Source: Chitinophagaceae bacterium (GTDB taxonomy: Bacteria; Bacteroidota; Bacteroidia; Chitinophagales; Chitinophagaceae). From it: 64,000 nt of DNA. How positions within the stretch are numbered: position 1 is the first letter of the stretch; every line of letters starts with the position of its first letter. The notes below the pieces were generated by a model that was given only the letters and a program-made list of their open reading frames with translations, was not told where the DNA came from and did not search any database. The stretch covers positions 186,001 through 250,000 of the forward strand of contig JADJYK010000004.1 of the NCBI GenBank assembly GCA_016719815.1. Reading direction: 5' to 3'. Shown here piece after piece: positions 31,304 through 41,401 of the stretch. Made by a program: the position numbers and the translations under genes.

Positions 31304-33310
31304 CTATTGAGTGATAATCTGAATATCTTTTATCTGAGCAGGAAGCCATACGGCCATTTCACCTTTGCCCCTGTTTGCCCAGGCATAATAAGGTATAGCA
31401 ACAAAAGGCTGCTTCACTGTATTAACCAACACCTGTTTTGTGTCTGTAATAACTGCAACAGCATTTCCTTTCAATACTGTTACTCCATTTAACAGTTTTG
31501 GTTTATACTCAGCCTGCAAATTTTCTGTAACCGGCAGAATAAGGTTTGATACCCGGTTCTTATTATCAGCCCACTCAGCACAATACATCAACGGTCCTCT
31601 TTGCAAACTCACAAGGCCAATATTGTTCTTTATCCTATCATTTGAAACTACCCGTTGAATATTCATGGGCAGGTACATTTCCACAACATCATTCTTCTTC
31701 CAAATCCGGCTGATTACCGCATAACCATTTTTCATGCTGTAGTTAACAGGCTGGCCGTTGACTTTTATTTCAATTTTGATATCTGCCCTGCTTTCAAAGC
31801 GATAAAGGTCAGAAGAAATTGCCTCCCCTGTCGCCCATCCGGGAATACGAAAAAGGAGATTAAAATTCAATGATGATTTTGGATTAATCAAAAATTTCAG
31901 GTTACCATCCCAAGGATAGTTATTCTGCTGCTCAATTATAACCTGCTTCTTATTAAGAAGCAATGATGCAGTGCTGTTGACAAAAGGTTCACATACAAAT
32001 CGCTTCCCTGCTGCGCATAGACATAACCCGGAACCGAGGGAAGAAACCGGCAAACGTTCGTAGGGCAGCAACTGCATTCAAACCAGCCACTCCGTTCTGC
32101 TTCCCGGTCCTTATGAGTGGTGCTATTCTTAATTTCCATGGCATTGGTATAGAAAAAAGATTTACCATCCAATCCCACACCGGAGATAAGCCCATTGTAC
32201 ATTATCTTCTCCATCACATCAATGTACTTAGCTTCTCCATGTAACTGAAACATCCGCTGATTCCAATATACATTGGCTATCGCTGCACATGTTTCATTGT
32301 AAGCAGTTGCATTGGGCAATTCATAATTATCGCCATAACGTTCGCCGCTGCCAACAGCACCGGCCCCGCCCTGCACATAGATTTTTTTGACACCAGGTTT
32401 AGCCAAATGCTGTCAATTGCATCAAGCATTTGTTTATCTTCAGTTAGTGCAGCCACATCTGCCACAGCAGCGTATAAGTAACCAGCTCTTACCGCATGGC
32501 CAACTGCTTCCTTTTGTTGCGCAACCGGAATATGATCCTGCCAATAAGCTCCATTCTTCCAAGGATCTTTGCTCTTTGCATCATAGCCGGTAAAATGCCC
32601 CTTTCTTCAATAAAATATTTAGCAGTTTCCAAATATTGCTTTTTACCTGTAATGCGGTATAGTTTTATCAACCCCATCTCAATAACCTGGTGGCCAGGTG
32701 CCATATGCATCTTATCAGGTCCAAATACACTGCAAATCAAATCGGCATTCTTCAACGCAATGTTTAAGAAGTTTTTTTTGCCTGTTGCCTGAAAATGGGC
32801 AACAGCAGCCTCATACATATGGCCACTGTTGTATAGTTCATGACTCAACTCTCTTTCTTTTACCCAACGTTCAGGGCCAGCCCAAGCATGTGGTTTTGCG
32901 GGGTCAATTGTCCTTGCTGTATATAGATAGCCATCGGGTTCCTGGGCATTGGCTACGATTTCAATCAAAGAGTCGATATAGACCTCCATTTTTTTATCCG
33001 GGAACAGACCTAATGAAAAGGAAGCACCTTCGATTGTTTTATAAATATCAGTATCATCAAAGGGATAAGTAGTGCAAAATTTTCCTTTCTTTTCCGCTGC
33101 CATAATAAAGTTCTTTACTCTGCCTGTTTTATCGCACCGTTCAAAGGAAGCAGGAATCGTCACTGTATGATTGGTTTTTATCCGTGGCAGCCAAAAATTA
33201 TCTGTAAGCTTTATCGAAGTAAACGGAACGGCGGTGAATGCATAATCTTTTTGCTGCGCATTTACTTCTGTAATAGCGAAAAGGGATACTATGAATAAAC
33301 ACTTTCTCAT
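31304..33310 (-). CDS. GH127 beta-L-arabinofuranosidase-like enzyme (three frameshifts)
   Basis: This is a GH127-type protein of about 669 residues with a signal peptide (1-18). The toroid has VPFTSIKLTDNFWLPRI, ANAQEPDGYLYTARTI, ELYNSGHMYEAAVAHF and KKIYVQGGAGAVGSGERYG. The zinc/catalytic site GWFECSCCPTNVCRFL carries the paired Cys and Glu of the family. A C-terminal beta domain ends PYYAWANRGKGEMAVWLP. One base is missing at each of C4 32597-32600, T7 32382-32388 and A4 31982-31985. Correcting these gives a continuous protein. It should remove beta-L-arabinofuranose; in this setting the donor may be pectic or arabinogalactan chains. Its start overlaps the PL22 stop in ATGA. Confidence 0.9.
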
Positions 33311-34566
33311 TTTGATTGTTTTACCTCTACTGCATATACATTTGTTTCTCCTTCAAAATTGGCACGGAATATTACCCAGTTTTCATCGGGACTAAAATGT
33401 ACATTTGGTTCAAGATTATATTTATGATTTTTCATGTTAACCAGTTTCTCCGAAATAAATTTGTCCCCCTCAGGAGTAAATAGATATATCCATCGTCCGT
33501 CCGGAGCTTTCGCAACCTGGCCAGGATCACCTCCGTCACCACAGAAAAGAGTATTGTCTTTATTACTGTTAAAGTGGATACTCCATTCATTTCGTTGTAA
33601 CTGGTATTTTGTTTTCTTACCTGTATTCAGATGATGGCCTTCAACAAAGAAATTAACACTTCTCGGCTGTTGCAAATCGTACCAGATTATTTCACCGTCT
33701 GCACTGCTCCATTCGTGTCCGGCAATCTCCATATCCATAATCCGATGATGTATCTGGGTTATTTCTTTTGTATCTACATCAATCGTCCATATACGGTTTA
33801 CTTTGTGCCAGGGACCTTCGTGACAAAACATCAGCAAGTTAGGACGGGCAGCAGAAAACTGAACATGATTAAGCCAGGCAGAATCGGAATGTATCTTGTT
33901 CAGCGTTTTATTCCGGATATCAATAGTAAATAGTGTACGGGGTAACTTAGCTTCATAAATGATATTGAAGTAGCTTGATTTTGCAGGATATTTTTTGAAC
34001 AGCTCCTTTTCCTCATCACTTGACTTTACACCCGCCAGCAAAGTTCCGTCGGCATTAACACAGGTTATTCCGGCTTTAAAATCAGCGGGAAATACATAAA
34101 CAAGGGTTTCTTTCTTTGTATCCGTATTCACTGAAAAAACACTATCCTTCACCTGGAAAAAAACCTCTTTTGTTTTGGCCGAAACCATTTCACCATTCAT
34201 GGGTGATGAATGATAGGTTAGCTGTTCCGCTTTCAGGGTATTCAAATCCACCATGTATATCTGCCTGTCTCTTGTTCCTGCATTACTGATTTCAATTTTT
34301 TGGGTGCTATCAGCTTCTTTTTGTGTTGTGTTATAGAAAACCATTTTATTACCCACAAAAGGATTATTGTGAAAATAAAAACTGAGATTACTTCCGGGCA
34401 ACCGTGTCAGTTTAATTACTCTATGGCGGGTATCTTTATCAATCCACTCATCGGGCATTTTTTGTCCTCCTGTTTCCATTTCGGGCTGAGCAAAACCCCG
34501 GGTCGGGTTTCCTGTCATTACTGTTACAGTAACCAGTACTCTCATCAATAAAAGGTAACTTTTCAT
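33307..34566 (-). CDS. Oligogalacturonate lyase, PL22 family (copy 1)
   Basis: This is an intact seven-bladed propeller of about 419 residues with a signal peptide. PL22 splits short, often unsaturated, oligogalacturonides. The family block NLLMFCHEGPWHKVNRIW is present, as are WIDKDTRHRVIKLTRLPGS at the N-terminus, AGHEWSSADGEIIWYDL and NVHFSPDENWVIFRANFEGE. His residues in these blocks bind the catalytic Mn in known PL22 structures. I start at 34566 because MKSYLLLMRVLVTVTVM gives a signal peptide; 34575 is an alternative. A secreted PL22 is notable because many family members are cytoplasmic. CAGGAT repeats lie just upstream. Confidence 0.9.
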   Translation of the reverse strand: MKSYLLLMRVLVTVTVMTGNPTRGFAQPEMETGGQKMPDEWIDKDTRHRVIKLTRLPGSNLSFYFHNNPFVGNKMVFYNTTQKEADSTQKIEISNAGTRDRQIYMVDLNTLKAEQLTYHSSPMNGEMVSAKTKEVFFQVKDSVFSVNTDTKKETLVYVFPADFKAGITCVNADGTLLAGVKSSDEEKELFKKYPAKSSYFNIIYEAKLPRTLFTIDIRNKTLNKIHSDSAWLNHVQFSAARPNLLMFCHEGPWHKVNRIWTIDVDTKEITQIHHRIMDMEIAGHEWSSADGEIIWYDLQQPRSVNFFVEGHHLNTGKKTKYQLQRNEWSIHFNSNKDNTLFCGDGGDPGQVAKAPDGRWIYLFTPEGDKFISEKLVNMKNHKYNLEPNVHFSPDENWVIFRANFEGETNVYAVEVKQSK

Positions 34567-34606
34567 ATCCTGCATTCTTTGGTATTAAAATAAGCTATTA
34601 TGAGCC

Positions 34607-34629
34607 ATCCTGAATCCTATTCAATCCTG
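34607..34629 (-). promoter_or_regulatory. Cluster of CAGGAT-type half-sites (site D)
   Basis: On the minus strand the order is CAGGAT, N4, TAGGAT, N1, CAGGAT, directly after the GH43 stop codon; another CAGGAT lies at 34567-34572. The first two half-sites keep the 10-base period of sites A, B and C. It lies upstream of the PL22 gene. The match is weaker than the others. Confidence 0.35.
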
Positions 34630-35619
34630 TCATTTTCCAACCGGCTTCAATCCTTCACTGGTCATTATCACCCTTTTCATTGTTCCGTCCTTATTATAAT
34701 ACAGGTAGTCAATACAAACTGACCTGTGAAAACTTCCGGCATCAGGCACCAATGCTCCATTGTGGTAAATAAAATACCATTTATCCTTAAACTCAATTAT
34801 TGCCTGATGGTTGGTATTACAGTTGCCGGCTATTTCATTTAGAATCCCTTTATACAGCCACGGCCCGTTAATATTTCTGCTCATCGCATATGCAATCTTT
34901 TCAGGAAACTCATAAGCATAGGAAAGATAAAACCAACCGTTACGTTTATGAATCCAGGGAGCTTCAGTAAACTTAGGCACATCAACCCTTTTGAATGTTC
35001 CATCCATTTCAATCATATTCTCCGTCAGTTTCACATAATGCAATGTGGTATTTCCCCAAAACAAATATGCCTGCCCATCATCATCAATAAATACAGTCGG
35101 GTCTATATCATCCCAGCTTATATTAGCCTCTGTAGTCATGTCATTTGTAATTAAGGCCTTGCCAATCGCATCTGCAAAGGGGCCTTCCGGCTTATCAGCT
35201 ACTGCCACGCCGATAGCCTTACCCTTATTTGTGCTGTCGTGAGTTATAGCAACATACCAATAGAATTTTCCATTACGTTCAATAACCTGCGAGGCCCAGG
35301 CATCTCCTTTTGCCCATTTAAACGCTTTTACATTTAATGGTAAAACATGTTCTGTCCAGTTTTTCATATCAGAAGTAGAAAAGCAAAGCCATTCATGCAT
35401 CACATACCTGTTTTCTTTGGGTGCGGCTACATCACGACCGGTATACAAGTACACTTTGTCTTTATAAACCAGGGCGGCAGGATCAGCCGTAAACTTATGC
35501 GTAATAATTGGGTTGCCGTTTGATTTAAAAAGAGTATCTGTTTGCGAACTGACTTCGTTTTCGAAAAAAAACATTGTCAACAACACTGACATTCCAGTAA
35601 TTTTTTTCATACCTGTCAT
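34630..35619 (-). CDS. GH43 arabinofuranosidase/xylosidase-type enzyme
   Basis: This is an intact GH43 of about 329 residues with an N-terminal signal segment. The five-bladed propeller carries the three catalytic acids in typical context: Asp in THKFTADPAALVYKDKVYL (base), Asp in DDIDPTVFIDDDGQAYLFW (pKa modulator) and Glu in VPKFTEAPWIHKRNGWFYL (acid). It probably removes arabinofuranose from pectic arabinan. The start overlaps the upstream arabinanase stop in ATGA, which supports 35619; an ATG at 35610 is also possible. Two enzymes of the same clan, coupled in one message, suggest endo then exo action on arabinan. Confidence 0.88.
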   Translation of the reverse strand: MTGMKKITGMSVLLTMFFFENEVSSQTDTLFKSNGNPIITHKFTADPAALVYKDKVYLYTGRDVAAPKENRYVMHEWLCFSTSDMKNWTEHVLPLNVKAFKWAKGDAWASQVIERNGKFYWYVAITHDSTNKGKAIGVAVADKPEGPFADAIGKALITNDMTTEANISWDDIDPTVFIDDDGQAYLFWGNTTLHYVKLTENMIEMDGTFKRVDVPKFTEAPWIHKRNGWFYLSYAYEFPEKIAYAMSRNINGPWLYKGILNEIAGNCNTNHQAIIEFKDKWYFIYHNGALVPDAGSFHRSVCIDYLYYNKDGTMKRVIMTSEGLKPVGK

Positions 35620-36597
35620 CTTTTAATCTCAGGCCATTCCTGGCTGTTCCAAAATAACTTTTCAATTCTCAACTTTGATTTTCCATTATCTGCGGCATCA
35701 TAGCCATGATAAACGATATAATCAGCACCCTCAATGGTCACAACAGCATTATGCCCAACCCCATACCACTTATCATCTCCTTTTAATAATACCGAACCTC
35801 CACCTTCTGTCATTAGTTTTCCCAGCTGGTCAACGTATGGGCCTTCGATATTATCTGCCCGCCCCACAATCATTTTATAGGTGCTTTCTTTACCCTTACA
35901 GCAATAATCAACCGAAGCAAAGAGATAATAATAGTTTCCTTTTTTAAAAATATAAGGAGCCTCAATAGCATTTCCTGCCCCATTCAGTAACAGTGTATCT
36001 TTTGCAAAGATTTTCCTGCTGGCGACATTTATTATTGCAGAAGCATCTGCCACCCTTAATAAATCATTTGTTAGTTGCACCAGCATAATACCTTTCCAAA
36101 ACGAACCAAAGGATAAGTAGGGTTGACTATCTGACACAATGATATTAGGATCAATAGCATTGAAATTAGATTTACCTGGAACGGAACGGATCATTATTCC
36201 CTTATCTTCCCATTTATAATTCGCTGCAAAGGGATGCAGTGTATTATTAACGGCTACACCTATGGCAGAAGTGTTTTTTCCCATAAGCAGAAACAGAGTA
36301 AAATATATAATAGCGATTATTTAAGTAGAAAATATCCGGAGCCCAAATATGATTTCTGAAACCGGCCACAATTGAATCTGCCCATAAGGGTGCAGTATCA
36401 AAAACAGGTTTTTCTTTTTTCCAGTTGATCATGTCCGTCGATGACCAGCAACTAATCCCTCCGCCTGTACAAAAAATATAATATACACTGTCCTGCTTTA
36501 TCATAACAGGGTCATGAACTGAAGTATTATTTTGCAATCCCTGGGCATGTAGCTCCAGGCAAAATAACAGGCTTATGAAAATAATATTCCTGCACAC
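35616..36597 (-). CDS. GH43 endo-alpha-1,5-L-arabinanase (one frameshift)
   Basis: This is an endo-arabinanase-type GH43, about 326 residues from a GTG at 36597 that opens a signal peptide (CRNIIFISLLFCLELHA). An in-frame ATG at 36711 would add 38 poorly conserved residues. Motifs are SVHDPVMIKQDSVYYIFCTG, HIWAPDIFYLNNRYYIFYSV, AIDPNIIVSDSQPYLSFGSF, EAPYIFKKGNYYYLFASVD and GVGHNAVVTIEGADYIVYHG, with Asp, Asp and Glu of the family in place. An extra base in the T6 run at 36274-36279 breaks SAYGKNTSAIG. It cuts the linear arabinan backbone to feed the neighbouring GH43 and GH51. Confidence 0.9.
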
Positions 36598-36638
36598 CGT
36601 AATTAGCTTTTTGCATACGCTGTATAAGGATATTACTG

Positions 36639-36646
36639 CAAAAGTG
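36639..36646 (-). promoter_or_regulatory. Possible -7 box for an internal promoter (CACTTTTG)
   Basis: CACTTTTG differs from TAnnTTTG at one base and is followed by CAG, like the MFS box. It lies about 42 bases upstream of the chosen arabinanase start, in the 119-base gap after the PL22-like gene. Confidence 0.25.
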
Positions 36647-36687
36647 TCCCCACCATGTCTTTTGGGTAAACTTATAAGGGACGATGA

Positions 36688-36701
36688 CAGTAGCGCTACT
36701 G
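36688..36701. repeat. Perfect 14-bp palindrome CAGTAGCGCTACTG
   Basis: It lies in the gap between the PL22-like stop (36717) and the arabinanase, about 42 bases upstream of the possible -7 box. It could be an operator or a small RNA hairpin. Confidence 0.5.
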
Positions 36702-36716
36702 ATGGCTTCATATAAA

Positions 36717-38092
36717 CTATTTATTCGTCCGTTTTAACCATTCATCAGGTACAGGAATAACACAAATATTCATTGACTTCCCATCAGCAGATAGCATTGC
36801 CGACTGAATTTGAATTTTTTTCCCATCCGGACTCATTGTAGGATGCGGATGATCCGCTGCTGTCGTTTTATGTCCGGCTGAAAGCAACAGCATTTCACCG
36901 TTAGTTCTGTCAATTAGATAAATACCTCTTTTAAAATCATCGCCTACAGCCCAGCAGCCATCTGATGATCCATGCACATGCCAAAGACCACTGCCGATTT
37001 TAGTCTGTCCGGCAATGTACATTTCTCTTGTACGAAGGTTAACAATACCAAGGCCTGTTGGCTTCTCTCTTGTGCCAGATGGGCCCCATGCAGGATCCTG
37101 CCCGGGAGTAGCCCCGCCAACTTCAGTACCTGGTTCTGTTAACTTATTTGTGCCCGGAATTCTTCTATGCCCCATTATTGCGATGGCAACTTCATCTTTT
37201 GAGATCACTGCTTCATGCGTAACCCATTCGTATTCTGATTCAGGATACAATGGACGAAGACCGGTTCCATCAGCCATAACTGTCCATGTGCGTTGAGGAG
37301 ACTTACCACCCGTTTCCCAACAAAAAACAATTTCGCCGGGCACCCATGGGTTCGTTTGAATGTGCCCGATTTGAAAGGGAACAGAAACAACATAATTTAT
37401 TTCACCTGTAATCACATTCATGGCAGCTATACCAGAAGGGCCTTCGCCCATATTCCTCGGGCCAAAATTCTTTTCAATCTTTGTGCCTTCAGCTATCCGT
37501 TTTTGTGCAGCCGTTTTACCCACACGAAAGTATGCCAATTGCTCATCGCCATCCAAAGCCATATCTCCGCCACCTTCGAGTTCTGGTGGAATGGTGCCGC
37601 AAATACGCTGATAACTTTCAGGAGATTTCACTGTACCTTTTTCACTATCAGCAAATAATGCTGTAAGGTTTGTTTCTATTATCTGTAATGGTCTCTTTTC
37701 TTTGCGGCGTATGGTATCATTTTGGCTCCTTTCGCCGGCATAACGCATAAAATACAACTTCATTGATTTGCGGGCTACATTCAGCATGCCGGTATAACCA
37801 CCTTCCGTAACTTGTACGATAATGCCCGACTTTTCATGAACTGCAAATGCTTCATTTTGACCCTGCCCGAACGAAAGATCAGCCACTCACCATCAGCAGT
37901 CCACTGGTTATGTGTTTGATATATTTTTGAATCGCCGTCTGATGATGATGTAAGAAAAATTAGCTTTGTTCCGGTAACAGAATCCGTAATTTCTTTTTTT
38001 TCAGAAGGAAACCTTCTGCCTATTTGTGCAGCATTCTCTGAGGAAATGAGCAGGAAAACTGTAAGACCAATGAACGATAATAGTTTTTTCAT
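36717..38092 (-). CDS. PL22-like oligogalacturonate lyase family propeller (copy 2, one frameshift)
   Basis: This is a secreted propeller protein of about 458 residues, more divergent than copy 1. The signal peptide MKKLLSFIGLTVFLLISSENA is followed by GRRFPSEKKEITDSVTGTKL and THNQWTADGEWLIFRSGR. PL22-like blocks include FQIGHIQTNPWVPGEIVFCW, YPESEYEWVTHEAVISKD, GLWHVHGSSDGCWAVGDDF and DHPHPTMSPDGKKIQ, with His residues available for metal binding. The HEGPW core of copy 1 reads CWETGGKSPQRTW here. A missing base at C3 37861-37863 breaks RSGRGQNEAF. The fold is clear, but the substrate could differ from copy 1. Confidence 0.75.
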
Positions 38093-38102
38093 CATTAAAT
38101 TA

Positions 38103-39435
38103 TTAATTACCATCTGGCTTCTCTGTGTTTCTTAAAGGACTCAAAGGCCAATAGAATTTTTCAAATGGCATAGGCATTGATGGACTATACTGCTTAATAT
38201 CATTCCGCATAAAAGCAGCCAATGGCAGCTTCTGCACCTGAATACTGCTTACAATACATTTTGCCAGTTCAGATGCGCCATAAGGACTAAAATGTGTATT
38301 GTCTTCCAGTTTCTTGTCCTGACCAGGAAAAGTATTGGCCGGATAATGTACAAAAGCCTTTATTGATTTTTCAGCACCCCATGCTTCGTATAGTATTTTG
38401 CTCATTGCATTCAAATCAATCAGAGAAACATTCACTTCTCTTGCAGTTTGGCGCATCGCTTCGGGAAAATCCTCTAATGTATTTAAGATATGCCCGGTTG
38501 AATCAAACCTTCTCCGATGCATTGAAGTAACTAATACCGGAATCATTTTACGGCTCTTAGCCTCAACAATCCATTCTTTAAGGGTTTGCTTATAAGTTGT
38601 AAAGGCATCAAGATGATTGCCACCGGGCTTCTGATCGTTATGTGTAAATTCTATAAACAAATAATCACCAGCTTTTGCCAGGCTCCATATTTTCTCCAGC
38701 CGCCTTTCCCCTTTAAATGCCTTCATGGTTTCACCGCTTTCAGCATAATTGGCCACGGCAGCTTTACCCGGAACAAGAAAACGTGGAAACATCTGTCCCC
38801 ATGCAGCCCAGGGTTCCCTGTCCTGGTCAACAACAGTTGAATTACCTGCAAGAAATATGGTTGTTGCTTTTGTATTCAAAGAAATTTCAACAGCACAAAC
38901 CTTGGGCAATGAATCATTAAATTCAATAGTCAGCAAATTATCCCAATGGCGGTATGAAAACTCCCTTGACTTCAAACGGACTTTTGATACAAAATAACCA
39001 GCAGGGTTTCTTATCAAACTGTCTTTCACATGCACCGTAAATGTTTCGGTTTTTATTTCACCCTTTTTTGTCCTGACATTCTCCAACATCAGTCTGCGGC
39101 ATTCGGCCCTTACAGTTGTGGCCGAGGTGCCTTTTGAGTCTCCAAGCAGCAGTTTTACATCATAATTTCCATCGGGCAGTTTAACAGAAAAATAAAAGGG
39201 TCTTATACCTGTAATAAAATCCCCGGTTAAAGCATTGCCACCTCTGTTCACTGCTGTCACAACAGAATTTTGGTCAAACCCGTAACCTGTTTTATTATCA
39301 ATCCTTATTTCAGGGGTAATTTTAATATAGCCAGGCGCTGCCTTGCCATCACCAAAGTCGAACTTATAGTTTGTTTGCTGCGCATTAACAAGACAAACAC
39401 TAAACAACAAACCTGTTACCAGTACACTTTTTCAT
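38103..39435 (-). CDS. Rhamnogalacturonan acetylesterase CE12 with N-terminal beta-sandwich (copy 3, one frameshift)
   Basis: This is a two-domain CE12 protein of about 443 residues. After a signal peptide comes a galactose-binding-like domain (about 20-165, starting NYKFDFGDGKAAPGYIKIT). The SGNH esterase domain follows, with FLAGNSTVVDQD (nucleophile Ser), FIEFTHNDQKPGG and LEDNTHFSPYGASE. This architecture resembles YesT-type enzymes. The ATG at 39433-39435 overlaps the GH51 stop as ATGA. An extra base in the T5 run at 39428-39432 puts the first codons out of frame; removing it gives MKSVLVTGLLFSVCLVNA. It should remove acetyl groups that block PL11 and GH28. It is the third CE12 in the window and unlike the other two in domain make-up. 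Confidence 0.87.
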
Positions 39436-41401
39436 TTTGAGTTATACGTTAGCTTAATCACATTTACAGAATATGGAGCTACCAGTTCATGCATTTTGTT
39501 GGCTTTCATTTCCACTGCTTTCTCCGCAGGCACCAGTTTGTATAAATCGCTCAATTTATTATAACTGTATAAATCAGTTGCAGCCAAAAACTGCATGACA
39601 GCATTTGTCTTTTTACTTTAGATCCGGAAACATTCAATTCCACATCCTGTACTTTAGAAGAACTATTAACAATCTTAATTATCAGTTCCCCGGTTTTATC
39701 ATCAATCACCCCACTGACATACAAACTATCATTCCCGGCAACTACATTATTATTCTCCAGTATTTTCACTACATTGGTTCCCCTGTTCGTAGAAAAGAAT
39801 TTCTGAACATAATAATTAGGTGTAGCCACTGAGTTCAGATTATCAAACCAGATTAAGTCGGGCCGCCACTGCCATGCATCCACATGAGCAAATAGCGGAG
39901 CATAAGAACACATCTGCACCAGGTCTGCATTTCTTTCTAACCCGGTCATGAAGGCAGCCTCAGCCAATGCACTTTCCCAGTTGTTACGGCTTTCTGCCTC
40001 ATTATTTTCCCTGGAATGTGCCGCATATTCACCTGCAAAAACTTTCGGCCCTTTTCTTTCATAACTGTCGTAACGGCTGGCATTACTAAAAAACCAGGAT
40101 GGTGGCTTGTAATAATGTTCGTCAATTAATGCCGGGCTTAGTTGCCTGAGTTCTTTCCACGCATAATTAAAATATTCACCATCTGGTGACGGGCCGGAAC
40201 CAGAAACAATTTTTATCTGAGGATATCTTGAGAGTAAGGCTTTTTCGAAAACTTTATAACGCTCAATATACTGTGGCTCCCACTGTTCGTTGCCAACACC
40301 AATAAATTTCATGTTGAAAGGTTGTGGATGCCCCAGTTCGTATCTCAGTTTTCCCCATTTAGTACTTTCATCTCCATTTGAAAATTCGATCAGGTCAAGT
40401 GCATCATCAATATAAGGCTGCAATTCTTTCATGTCAACCACTTCTCCGCTATTAAACTGGCAAGCCATACCACAATTCAGAATAGGCAGCGGTTCAGCAC
40501 CTAAATCTTCACACAGCAAAAAGTATTCATAGAAACCAAGCCCAAAACTCTGGTAGTAATCGGGTGCTGATTTCCTGGGAAATTCAACATTCCAGCGGTT
40601 CATAATCAGTTTCCTGTCGGCCACATTTCCGATAGTTGTTTTCCATTGATAACGGTTCGCTAAATCTTTCCCTTCGACAATACAACCTCCGGGGAAACGG
40701 ATAAATCCGGGTTTCAAATCAGCCAGTTTCTGCACTAAATCATTACGTAAACCACCCGGTCTTCCTTTCCAGGTATCATGCGGAAATAATGAAACCATGT
40801 CTATGTCTGTCACTCCTGTTCCTTCAAAAAGCAAATTCAGTTTTCCTCTTTGTGCAGAATCTGAAGTAACGATAGTGGTTCTATATGTATTCCAATCGTT
40901 GCTAAAATTTTCTATAAAGGCACTCCCTATTTCTTTTCCAGAGTGATTCAGCAATTGAACTTTTATCCTGCAATCTTTCGGATTTTCTGAACGAATCATT
41001 ATTGAAAAATCATACTGTTTAGCCTTATGAAAACCCATTCCCCGAAAACCTTCATTTGCCAGCGAATAATTCCCTTCCAGGTTATTAACTGTAATGCGGG
41101 CAAATCTTGAATTTATAGAGTTGTCGGACTTGTTAATTACAAGCACTCTGCCTTTCTGGTAATTTGTTCTGCTCTCCCGCCAGCCCATCATGGCTGTTGG
41201 AAACTCAAATGAACGGTTCTTTACCAGTTCTGCATATAGTCCACCATCAGCCCCAAAATTAATATCCTCAAAAAAGACTCCCCACATGGTTGGTGAAACA
41301 GCAGCAACGGGCTTATCAGCATAAACAGTCAGTTTTCGCTGTGAAAAACTACTAATACTAATACATACAACGAGGGCAAAAAACCAGATAATTCGTTTCA
41401 T
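39432..41401 (-). CDS. GH51 alpha-L-arabinofuranosidase with CBM4-like insert (copy 1, one frameshift)
   Basis: This is a secreted GH51 of about 656 residues. Residues 1-21 form a signal peptide, 85-210 a CBM4/9-like sandwich, and then comes the TIM barrel. PGFIRFPGGCIVEGKDL, FIGVGNEQWEPQY (acid/base Glu372) and KVFAGEYAAHS (nucleophile Glu458) are clear. A missing base in the T5 run at 39610-39614 truncates the C-terminus; restoring it adds about 55 residues of the beta-sandwich ending at 39432. The start overlaps the GH105 stop in ATGA. It should release terminal arabinofuranose from arabinan and arabinogalactan side chains. Confidence 0.92.

Noticed and set aside
36598..36711. N-terminal extension of the arabinanase from ATG 36711
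   Set aside because: The added 38 residues are not conserved-looking and would push the signal peptide inside the protein. The GTG at 36597 fits better.
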